In this document: piece by piece, positions 8,924 to 15,528 of the stretch
Numbering within the stretch: position 1 is the stretch's first letter
Layout of the letters: each line of letters starts with the position of its first letter
DNA from: CP2-2F sp034432555
GTDB lineage: Bacteria; Chloroflexota; Anaerolineae; Aggregatilineales; UBA2796
Direction: 5' to 3'
DNA length: 64,000 bases
Assembly (NCBI GenBank): GCA_034432555.1
Contig: DAOUBW010000042.1
Coordinates: 1-64,000 of the forward strand
Position numbers and translations under genes: made by a program
Notes under the pieces: model-generated
The model's input: the letters and a program-made list of their open reading frames with translations, nothing else
Told to the model about the DNA's origin: nothing
Databases searched by the model: none

Positions 8924-9430
8924 ACTGAACTGCCTTTCGCGCTGATCTGTTGCTGTGTGGCACAACGGCACGGCACAGAAAAGCCGCCGAAGTGCGGGAT
9001 GGCACTCCATGCGGCGATCAGGTACGCAAAAGGGCGCGCTCAGGCGTGTTCGATAGGCGTGATCTGACCACTCAGCAAGGAGTCCGACACGGGACAACTA
9101 GCGAATGGCGATCCGAGTCATCTAACAGCCTTTACTAATGTAGATGCACTCCGCACAGCACTGAGCAAGGCTCATGCGGCACGGCGCTTTTTATGATAGG
9201 GTAAAGCACTGTTTCTATCAACTAGCTTTTTGCGAGTATGATGCATTGTGTGGTGATCCCCTTAGCGACTGTTGGCGTAACCACCCCCTATCCCTACCCT
9301 TTCCCTGCCAGCGGGGAAAGGGCATCGGCAGTGGGCTTCAAAGGTCTGCCCTTGCGTGCGGGTGGGATTTAGAGTGAGGTAAAGGCTTTGGCAGTCAATA
9401 GCCATAATCTTCACCACGCTTTTTATGCAC
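8924..9430. other. Intergenic stretch without a recognisable gene
   Basis: About 500 bases between the ABC-F remnant and the arg promoter. Short open frames here lack ribosome-binding sites or recognisable domains. The only structure seen is the hairpin and dispersed repeat near 9297-9421, listed separately. Confidence 0.6.
9297..9421. repeat. Dispersed intergenic repeat, copy 1 (hairpin plus conserved tail)
   Basis: A hairpin with arms CCCTTTCCC (9297-9305) and GGGAAAGGG (9314-9322) is followed about 80 bases later by a tail, CCATAATCTTCACCACGCTT (9402-9421). The tail recurs at 17368-17387 (18 of 20 bases equal) and, more diverged, at 25193-25211. The copy near 25.1 kb also carries a GGGAAAGGG block about 75 bases before the tail. 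All copies are intergenic and in the same orientation. Confidence 0.45.
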
Positions 9431-9460
9431 TATGCACAATTGATCCTCGCCTGCATGGTG

Positions 9461-9466
9461 TATAAT
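9461..9466 (+). promoter_or_regulatory. -10 element of the arg operon promoter
   Basis: A perfect TATAAT. A TTGATC at 9440-9445 is a candidate -35, with a short spacer of 15. The implied transcript start near 9473 is just ahead of the GAGGA and ATG of the Arg leader peptide. Confidence 0.55.
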
Positions 9467-9488
9467 GGGTGCTGAGGATTAACCCAAC

Positions 9489-9569
9489 ATGATTCGTGTT
9501 CGCTTTTCCCCGCGCCGCAGCCGCCGTACCACCAGCCATAGGTCTGGATGGATGCTGCGCGCCGCCTAG
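9489..9569 (+). CDS. Arginine-rich leader peptide of the arg operon
   Basis: A 26-codon ORF preceded by GAGGA at good spacing. Eight of 26 residues are Arg (positions 3, 5, 9, 10, 12, 13, 18 and 24), with the dense cluster R9 R10 S R12 R13. It stops at TAG 9567-9569, 16 bases before an intrinsic terminator, and argC follows. This is the layout of ribosome-mediated attenuation: with little Arg-tRNA the ribosome stalls at codons 9-13 and leaves 9542-9551 (GTCTGGATGG) free to pair with the 5' arm of the terminator (9589-9598, CCCTTCAGAC; nine pairs including one G-U, one mismatch), which blocks termination. With plentiful Arg the ribosome covers that segment and the terminator forms. The mechanism is inferred; the codons and pairings are seen. 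Confidence 0.8.
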   Translation: MIRVRFSPRRSRRTTSHRSGWMLRAA

Positions 9570-9585
9570 CGGATAAGCAACGCGC

Positions 9586-9622
9586 AAGCCCTTCAGACTG
9601 CCCCGTCTGAAGGGCTTTTTTT
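9586..9622 (+). terminator. Intrinsic terminator/attenuator before argC
   Basis: A 13-bp stem, AAGCCCTTCAGAC paired with GTCTGAAGGGCTT, around a TGCCCC loop, followed by a run of T. It sits between the Arg leader peptide and argC and would stop transcription of the arg genes unless the upstream leader segment pairs with its 5' arm. Confidence 0.85.
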
Positions 9623-9655
9623 ATGCACGGCTTTCGGGATAAAGGGATAGACAGC

Positions 9656-10684
9656 TTGGCACACGCACACCTTGAAATAACACAGACCAAGCCCGCACAG
9701 GCGCTGCGGGTCGGCGTTTTCGGCGCGACGGGCTACACCGGGCAACTTTTGATTGACCTGCTGCGCGATCATCCGCAGGCAGCGCTCCATTTCGCCACCT
9801 CTGAGCGCGAGACGGCGCTTGAAGATGGCACGCCGTTGCTCAAGGCAGAGGCTGCGCCGCTGGATGCGGTGGATGCTGTATTCTTATGCTTACCCAACGG
9901 CATTTCCGGCGGCGTGGCAGCCAAGGCAGCCGCCGCAGGCGTCCGCGTGATTGACCTCAGCGCCGATCTCCGCCTTGATTCGGTAGCGCTTTACGAGCAG
10001 ACCTACAAAATGGCGCATCCCGCGCCGCACTTGCTGCCCGCACCGTATGGCTTGCCTGAGATCACGCGCCACACCTTGAAAAACGCGCCTTATATCGCCA
10101 ATCCGGGCTGCCATGTCACAGCGGTGCTGCTGGCGCTTTATCCGTTGGCAAAAGTCGGCGCGCTGAGCAATGCACCTATTGTGGCGGATACCAAAACAGG
10201 TATTTCTGGCGCCGGCAAAGAGCCAAAGCCGGAGTCTATGTTTGGCGAAGTCTACGGCGATGTGAAGCCTTACAACATTGGGCGCAAGCATCGCCATGTG
10301 CCAGAAATTGAACAGGCACTCCACAAATTACAGCCCGATTGCGGCACCCTGATTTTTGCGCCGCACCTTGTGCCGCTAGAAGTTGGCTTGTTGGCAACCG
10401 TTTACGCTACGCTCAAGCCGCAGTGGACGCTTGAGCGCGCCTACGCTGAATATGAGGCAACCTACAGCGCCGAGCCGTTGGTCAAATTGCATCCGTTAGG
10501 CAGGGCAGCGCGCATCCGTGAGGCGGCACATCGTAACGGCGCCGTGGTCGGCGTGAGCGAAGGCAGCGGCAGCACCCTAATCCTGACCTGCGCCATTGAT
10601 AATTTGCGGAAAGGCGCTTCGGCGCAGGCGGTGCAGAATTTCAACGTGATGTTTGGCTTGTCCGAAATAGCGGGTTTGCGATGA
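9656..10684 (+). CDS. argC: N-acetyl-gamma-glutamyl-phosphate reductase
   Basis: Third step of arginine biosynthesis: NADPH-dependent reduction of N-acetylglutamyl phosphate. The NADP-binding start is VGVFGATGYTGQLL; the catalytic Cys lies in NPGCHVTAVLL, and GRKHRHVPEIEQ is the conserved His block. An ATG at 9623 is in frame but lies immediately behind the terminator U-tract with no ribosome-binding site; TTG 9656, preceded by AAAGGG at nine bases, gives a normal length of 342 residues. First structural gene of the attenuated arg operon, 46 bases before argB. Confidence 0.9.
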   Translation: MAHAHLEITQTKPAQALRVGVFGATGYTGQLLIDLLRDHPQAALHFATSERETALEDGTPLLKAEAAPLDAVDAVFLCLPNGISGGVAAKAAAAGVRVIDLSADLRLDSVALYEQTYKMAHPAPHLLPAPYGLPEITRHTLKNAPYIANPGCHVTAVLLALYPLAKVGALSNAPIVADTKTGISGAGKEPKPESMFGEVYGDVKPYNIGRKHRHVPEIEQALHKLQPDCGTLIFAPHLVPLEVGLLATVYATLKPQWTLERAYAEYEATYSAEPLVKLHPLGRAARIREAAHRNGAVVGVSEGSGSTLILTCAIDNLRKGASAQAVQNFNVMFGLSEIAGLR

Positions 10685-10730
10685 GGCAGGTTAGCGCTGA
10701 TAAGAACGATTATCGGAAGTGCGGCGATCT

Positions 10731-11477
10731 ATGACAACAATGCTTTATAAAATCGGCGGCACACCGCTCGAAGATGCCGCCTATTTGGCAGTCCTTGCCG
10801 CACATCTCAGAGCGCTTCACACACCACCGATCCTTGTGCATGGTGGTGGCAAGGCGATCAGCCGCCTGCAAACGACATTCGGCATTACGCCGCGCACGGT
10901 GGGCGGTCTGCGCGTTACTGATGATCAGACGATGGAATTGGCGGCGATGGCGCTCATTGGCGCGGCAAACGTCAATCTTGTGGCAACGCTGGTCAATCAC
11001 GGTGTGGAGGCGCAAGGCTTTCACGGTGCAGATCGGGGCTTGCTGCGCTCGCACCCAATGCAGCATCCAGAAGGCGACTTAGGGCGTGTGGGCGTGGTAC
11101 ATAGCGTGCGCGCTGAGATATTGCAACAGGCAATCGCGGCGGGCGTGTTGCCCGTCATCGCGCCAGTGGGGCTTGCCGATGACGGCGGCTTGCACAACAT
11201 TAACGCTGATCAGGCAGCAGGTGCTATCGCGGCGGCGCTGGGTGCTGAAGAGGTCATCTTCTTAACCGATGTGGCAGGCGTGTTGCAGGCAGGCACTGTG
11301 CTGCCGACTCTAACGCGCTCAGCCGCCGAGGCGCTGATCCGTGAGGGCGTGGCGCAGGGCGGCATGGCGGTGAAAGTACATGCGGCACTCGATGCACTCT
11401 CGGCAGGTGTGCGGGCGGCACGCATCACGAATATACATGGGTTGGCAAACGGAATCGGGACACAGATCACAGCATAG
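10731..11477 (+). CDS. argB: Acetylglutamate kinase (short form)
   Basis: Second step of arginine biosynthesis: ATP-dependent phosphorylation of N-acetylglutamate (or an N-acyl analogue). Amino-acid kinase fold with ILVHGGGKAIS near the N terminus, GLRVTDDQTME, the aspartate loop EEVIFLTDVAGVL, and GGMAVKVHAALDAL. At 248 residues it is shorter than typical arginine-regulated ArgB and lacks the N-terminal helix associated with Arg feedback inhibition, which fits control at the RNA leader. ATG 10731 follows GGAAG. It lies between argC and argD with a 12-base gap to argD. Confidence 0.85.
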   Translation: MTTMLYKIGGTPLEDAAYLAVLAAHLRALHTPPILVHGGGKAISRLQTTFGITPRTVGGLRVTDDQTMELAAMALIGAANVNLVATLVNHGVEAQGFHGADRGLLRSHPMQHPEGDLGRVGVVHSVRAEILQQAIAAGVLPVIAPVGLADDGGLHNINADQAAGAIAAALGAEEVIFLTDVAGVLQAGTVLPTLTRSAAEALIREGVAQGGMAVKVHAALDALSAGVRAARITNIHGLANGIGTQITA

Positions 11478-11489
11478 GATAGGCAAACT

Positions 11490-12695
11490 ATGGACTTCGC
11501 ACGGGATTTAACAGCAGCCGAGGTTATGGCGCTTGGTGAGACGCACATCGTCAAGACCTACAAGCGTGCGCCGATGGTGCTTTCGCACGGGCGCGGCGTG
11601 CAAACGTGGGATACGGAAGGGCGTGAATACCTCGATTTTGCAGCGGGCATCGCCGTGAACGCGCTCGGTCACGCCGATGCGGGCATGGTGGCAGTGCTGG
11701 CAGAGCAGGCAGCCAAACTGACGCACACCAGCAATTTGTACTACAGCCTGCCGCAGATTGCACTTGCCGAAAAGCTGACGGCGCATAGCTTTGCGGATCG
11801 CGTCTTTTTCACCAACAGCGGCACGGAAGCCAACGAGGCGGCGATCAAGTTTGCGCGTAAGTATGCGCGGGCAGCGCACAACGCAGCCGACAAAACGCAG
11901 ATCGTCTGCTTTGACCACGCCTTTCACGGGCGCACGATGGGATCGCTCTCCCTGACGCCCAAAGAGGCATATCAGGCGCCGTTTCGTCCGCTGATGCCCG
12001 ATGTGCTCGTCCTGCCCTTTAACGACAGTGCCGCGCTTGAGCAGATCACAGCGCGCACTTGCGCCGTGTTCATCGAGCCGATTCAGGGTGAGGGTGGCAT
12101 TCACGCGGCAACGCCTGACTTTTTGCAGGCACTGCGGGCGCGCTGCGATCAGGTGGGCGCGCTGCTGGTCTTTGATGAGGTGCAGTGCGGCTTAGGGCGT
12201 ACAGGTGATCTGTGGGCGCACACGGCAAGCGGCATCACGCCGGACATGATGACGCTTGCTAAGCCATTGGCAGGCGGCTTGCCGATTGGCGCGCTTCTAG
12301 CAACCGAACCAGTTGCCGCAGCGCTCAACTATGGTGATCACGGCAGCACCTTTGCCGGCAGCCCGCTGATCACCGCCGTAGCAAACTACGTCTTTGATCG
12401 GATCAGCGCGCCGCATTTCCTTGCCCACGTGAAGGCAGTGGGCAGTTACCTGAAAGAGCGCCTAGAGGAGATCAACAGCCCGAAAATCAAAGAAGTGCGC
12501 GGGCGCGGCTTGATGCTGGGCGTGGAATTCACGGGCGATCTGGCGGGCAGCGTGGTGGAGCAGGGCTACGCGCACGGCTTGCTGCTGGTCGGTTCTGGCA
12601 TGCATGTGCTGCGCGTCATTCCGCCGCTGATCGTCAGCGAGCGCGAGTGTGATAGCTTTGCCGAGCGCCTGACGGCAATCTTGGCGAAGGTGTAA
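11490..12695 (+). CDS. argD: Acetylornithine aminotransferase
   Basis: PLP-dependent class III aminotransferase of 401 residues, converting N-acetylglutamate semialdehyde to N-acetylornithine. Seen: YLDFAAGIAVNALGH, the cofactor region FFTNSGTEANEAAIKFARKY, HAFHGRTMGSLSLT, LLVFDEVQCGLGRTG and the PLP-lysine segment TLAKPLAGGLPIG. Arg operon context (argC and argB upstream, argG downstream) supports ArgD over other class III aminotransferases such as ornithine aminotransferase. No frame problems. Confidence 0.9.
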   Translation: MDFARDLTAAEVMALGETHIVKTYKRAPMVLSHGRGVQTWDTEGREYLDFAAGIAVNALGHADAGMVAVLAEQAAKLTHTSNLYYSLPQIALAEKLTAHSFADRVFFTNSGTEANEAAIKFARKYARAAHNAADKTQIVCFDHAFHGRTMGSLSLTPKEAYQAPFRPLMPDVLVLPFNDSAALEQITARTCAVFIEPIQGEGGIHAATPDFLQALRARCDQVGALLVFDEVQCGLGRTGDLWAHTASGITPDMMTLAKPLAGGLPIGALLATEPVAAALNYGDHGSTFAGSPLITAVANYVFDRISAPHFLAHVKAVGSYLKERLEEINSPKIKEVRGRGLMLGVEFTGDLAGSVVEQGYAHGLLLVGSGMHVLRVIPPLIVSERECDSFAERLTAILAKV

Positions 12696-12705
12696 GGAGG
12701 TCTGT

Positions 12706-12918
12706 ATGTGGCGAGAACGAATTAGCCTTGATCCGAAGGTACTCGTTGGTAAACCTGTGATCAAAGGAACGCGCATCGCGGTCGCCTTTGTGACCGAGCT
12801 TTTAGCGCAGGGTTGGTCAGAAGCAGAAATTTTGCGAAATTATCCGCACCTAAGCATAAAGGATATCCGAGCGTGCCGCATGTATGCATCTAGCAATCAA
12901 ATTTCAAAGGAATCATAA
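12706..12918 (+). CDS. DUF433 antitoxin-like small protein
   Basis: The protein has 70 residues and the DUF433 pattern: RISLDPKVLVGKPVIKGTRI followed by VTELLAQGWSEAEILRNYPHLS. These are helix-turn-helix-like proteins, mostly found as antitoxin partners of DUF5615 PIN-like toxins. AAGGAGG just downstream of the argD stop gives it a very strong ribosome-binding site. It sits between argD and argG in the same direction, and no DUF5615 gene follows: argG starts 5 bases later. Either an orphan antitoxin trapped in the operon or a regulator recruited to it. Confidence 0.75.
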   Translation: MWRERISLDPKVLVGKPVIKGTRIAVAFVTELLAQGWSEAEILRNYPHLSIKDIRACRMYASSNQISKES

Positions 12919-12923
12919 CGACT

Positions 12924-14198
12924 ATGTCCCGACAACATCCGCAGTATAAAAAAGTCATCCTCGCCTACAGTGGCGGTCTGGATACATCCGTGATCGTCCC
13001 ATGGCTGCGCGAAACCTACAACGTCGAAGTGATCTGCTTCACCGCCGATCTCGGTCAGCAGGAAGAACTGGACGGGCTGGATGAGAAGGCGAAGAAAAGT
13101 GGCGCCAGCAAGCTGATCATCCGCGATTTGCGCCGCGAATTCCTCACCGATTTCATCTTGCCGACGCTGCGCGCTGGCGCCATCTATGAGCGCGATTACC
13201 TGCTTGGCACATCCTTCGCACGCCCACTGATTGCCAAACATATGGTTGAAGTGGCAGAGCAAGAAGGCGCGGACGCTGTGGCGCACGGCGCGACGGGCAA
13301 AGGCAACGATCAGGTGCGTTTTGAGGTCAGCGTGATGGCGCTCAATCCGAAGTTAGGCATCATTGCGCCGTGGCGCGATGACAAGTGGTTCATCCGCAGC
13401 CGTGAGGACGCCGTTGAGTATGCTGAGGAGCGCGGCATTCCGATCAGTGCGACGCTCAAATCTATCTACAGTCGTGATCGCAACTTGTTCCACATGAGCC
13501 ACGAAGGCGGCTTACTGGAGAATCCTTGGGCAAAGCCTGAGGAGAGCATGTTCACGCTGACGACCAGCCCACAAGCCGCTCCTGATCACACCGAGTCCAT
13601 TGAGATCAGCTTTAAGGAAGGTGTGCCGATTGCCCTCGACGGCGCGCCAATGGATATCCTCGATTTGTTCAGCGCCCTGAACGATTTAGGCGCAAAGCAC
13701 GGCATTGGGCGCGTGGATATGGTCGAAAATCGGTTGGTTGGCATGAAATCACGCGGCGTGTACGAGACGCCCGGCGGCACGATCCTCTATAAAGCGCATC
13801 AGGCATTGGAGAGCATCTGCCTTGACAAGGCAACGCTGCATACCAAGCTCAGCTTGGCGATCAAATATGCCGAGTTAGTCTACAACGGGCAGTGGTATAG
13901 CACCCTGCGCGAGGCGCTGGACGCCTTTGTGAGCATCACGCAGCGCACCATGACAGGCGATGTGCGGCTGGAACTTTACAAGGGCAACGTGGTCGTCAGC
14001 GGGCGGCGTTCGCCCTTCAGCCTCTACCGTGAGGACTACGCCTCGTTCGGGCAGATGGATGTCTACGACCAGCAGGATGCGGAAGGTTTCATCAACTTGT
14101 TTGGCTTACCCAACAAGATCGAGGCACTCATCGCACAAGAAGGCGGTGGGCGCAGCCGCTACGCCTCGCCCGATTACAGCCGCTTCAAGCGCGATTAA
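12924..14198 (+). CDS. argG: Argininosuccinate synthase
   Basis: Joins citrulline and aspartate with ATP to make argininosuccinate, the penultimate step to arginine. The PP-loop ILAYSGGLDTSVI is at the N terminus; VAHGATGKGNDQVRFE and the C-terminal RRSPFSLYREDYASF are typical. 424 residues, somewhat longer than the usual 400. It follows the DUF433 gene by 5 bases and ends the operon seen here; argH, argF and argJ are not in the window. A GGGCGGGA hairpin lies 32 bases after the stop, in the short gap to the convergent dcd. Confidence 0.92.
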   Translation: MSRQHPQYKKVILAYSGGLDTSVIVPWLRETYNVEVICFTADLGQQEELDGLDEKAKKSGASKLIIRDLRREFLTDFILPTLRAGAIYERDYLLGTSFARPLIAKHMVEVAEQEGADAVAHGATGKGNDQVRFEVSVMALNPKLGIIAPWRDDKWFIRSREDAVEYAEERGIPISATLKSIYSRDRNLFHMSHEGGLLENPWAKPEESMFTLTTSPQAAPDHTESIEISFKEGVPIALDGAPMDILDLFSALNDLGAKHGIGRVDMVENRLVGMKSRGVYETPGGTILYKAHQALESICLDKATLHTKLSLAIKYAELVYNGQWYSTLREALDAFVSITQRTMTGDVRLELYKGNVVVSGRRSPFSLYREDYASFGQMDVYDQQDAEGFINLFGLPNKIEALIAQEGGGRSRYASPDYSRFKRD

Positions 14199-14230
14199 CG
14201 GCACCCCTGCCAGCGCGGCAAAATCACAGT

Positions 14231-14250
14231 GGGCGGGACGCATCCCGCCC
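14231..14250. repeat. GGGCGGGA/TCCCGCCC hairpin between argG and dcd
   Basis: Perfect 8-bp arms, GGGCGGGA (14231-14238) and TCCCGCCC (14243-14250), around CGCA. It abuts the dcd stop and lies between convergent genes. The same arms recur at 36.5 and 38.7 kb. No T-run follows on either strand, so it is not a standard terminator. Confidence 0.6.
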
Positions 14251-14811
14251 CTACTCCACCCGCGGCAGCGTCACGCCAGTTTGTCCCTGATATTTGCCCT
14301 TGCGCTGTGCGTAGTTCACTTCGCAAACCTCGTCACCCTGCAAAAACAGCACTTGCCCAATGCCTTCGTTGGCATAGATGACGGCGGGCAGCGGCGTTGT
14401 GTTGGAAATCTCCAGTGTGATGAACCCTTCCCAGGCCGGCTCTAACGGCGTGACGTTCAACACCAAACCGCAGCGCGCATAGGTGCTTTTGCCCATCACG
14501 ATGGCGAGTGTATCTGGCGGCATACGGAAGTATTCCACCGTGCGCCCAAGCGCAAACGAATTGGGTGGAATGATACAGCGTTCGCCCTGAAAAACGAACA
14601 TCGAGCGTTCATCGATCACCTTCGGATCGACCACCGTGTTATACGGATTGGGCGTGAAGATGCGAAATTCATTGGCGATGCGAATATCATAGCCATAGCT
14701 GGAAAGCCCATAGCTAATGACGTTGCCGCGCACTTGTTCTGCCACAAAGGGTGTGATCATGGCGTGTTCTTGTGCCATACGGCGTATCCAACGATCTGCT
14801 TTAAGTCCCAT
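14251..14811 (-). CDS. dcd: dCTP deaminase
   Basis: Deaminates dCTP to dUTP (some members also hydrolyse it to dUMP). The protein has 186 residues, normal for the family. Trimeric dUTPase-like fold with GLSSYGYDIRIANEFRIF, the substrate Ser/Arg block MGKSTYARCGL, and the catalytic glutamate region LEPAWEGFITLEISN. Start at ATG 14811, 4 bases after the stop of the XisI-like gene, so translation is probably coupled; the longer open frame overlaps that gene and is not used. Last gene of the argS-xisH-xisI-dcd unit. Confidence 0.9.
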   Translation of the reverse strand: MGLKADRWIRRMAQEHAMITPFVAEQVRGNVISYGLSSYGYDIRIANEFRIFTPNPYNTVVDPKVIDERSMFVFQGERCIIPPNSFALGRTVEYFRMPPDTLAIVMGKSTYARCGLVLNVTPLEPAWEGFITLEISNTTPLPAVIYANEGIGQVLFLQGDEVCEVNYAQRKGKYQGQTGVTLPRVE

Positions 14812-14815
14812 AAGG

Positions 14816-15121
14816 TTAGGTCTGCTCCGTTGGAATCGACTCACCTGCATATGCCAAAACAATATTGGTGCGTGGAATGCCCGCCCGCACCAGTGCATCC
14901 ACAATAGGGCGATCTGTGAGGTCTTCCTCAACAATTACTTTATCATTTTCGAGACGCACTAAAATAGCAAAGCTGGCAGGGCGCTTATGCACAGGATAAT
15001 CTACAATTGCCACAGCATAGACGCCTTGCGCTTCATTCGCCAACGGATAGGCGCGCAAATCAAGCCCGCCACCTGCATAACTAAGCACAATTTGCTGCAC
15101 AACATCGGCTAGTTGATCCAT
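14816..15121 (-). CDS. XisI-like protein
   Basis: A 101-residue protein resembling the fdxN-element excision controlling factor XisI. The C-terminal pattern LENDKVIVEEDLTDRPIVDA then GIPRTNIVLAYAG corresponds to the D.IWI..D.TE..IA..L...GVP..DIVL block of the family. AGGAGGAGG precedes the ATG. It directly follows an XisH gene. The XisH-XisI pair was named from heterocyst DNA rearrangement in Anabaena but is widespread in bacteria without that element; its role there is not settled. Confidence 0.7.
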   Translation of the reverse strand: MDQLADVVQQIVLSYAGGGLDLRAYPLANEAQGVYAVAIVDYPVHKRPASFAILVRLENDKVIVEEDLTDRPIVDALVRAGIPRTNIVLAYAGESIPTEQT

Positions 15122-15135
15122 TGAACAACCTCCTC

Positions 15136-15525
15136 CTAGATAAGATCAACGCTCACAATCTTCATCATGGATTGAGATAACACTGCGCGTATAGCACTAT
15201 CACTGGTCAAGCGCTCATAGGCAGGGTGTGGCATAGCTAGATAAAGAGGAACCGCTAGTTGATTAAGGGCAAGTGCCTCACGATAGAATGTATATTGACC
15301 AATTGCCGTATAGAATTCCTGTAAATCGTTCTTAGATTCAGTGAAGCATTTAACCTCTAACACGATCATTTGCTCAGAATTGCCGTTGACTCTTCTTTGC
15401 AAAAGAAGATCAGCAAAAACTGTCCGCGAGTCAGTTCGGATTATGAATGGTTTACTCACAATCTGCCAGAGGCTTTTCTGTAAAGCACGTATAATAGGCG
15501 CTTCACAAGCATCTATCGCCGACAT
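15136..15525 (-). CDS. XisH-like PD-(D/E)XK protein
   Basis: 129 residues resembling XisH. A nuclease-like core is visible: Asp39 in VFADLLLQRR and Glu57-x-Lys59 in IVLEVKCFTE, followed by the helix FYTAIGQYTFYREAL that is typical of the family. It starts 3 bases after the argS stop and is followed by its usual partner XisI. The organisation of a nuclease-like gene plus a small partner is compatible with a toxin-antitoxin or defence function, but this is inference. Confidence 0.75.
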   Translation of the reverse strand: MSAIDACEAPIIRALQKSLWQIVSKPFIIRTDSRTVFADLLLQRRVNGNSEQMIVLEVKCFTESKNDLQEFYTAIGQYTFYREALALNQLAVPLYLAMPHPAYERLTSDSAIRAVLSQSMMKIVSVDLI

Positions 15526-15528
15526 GCT

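Noticed and set aside
9623..9655. ATG 9623 as the argC start
   Set aside because: It lies directly behind the terminator T-run with no ribosome-binding site, and the extra residues do not belong to ArgC; TTG 9656 has AAAGGG at the right distance.
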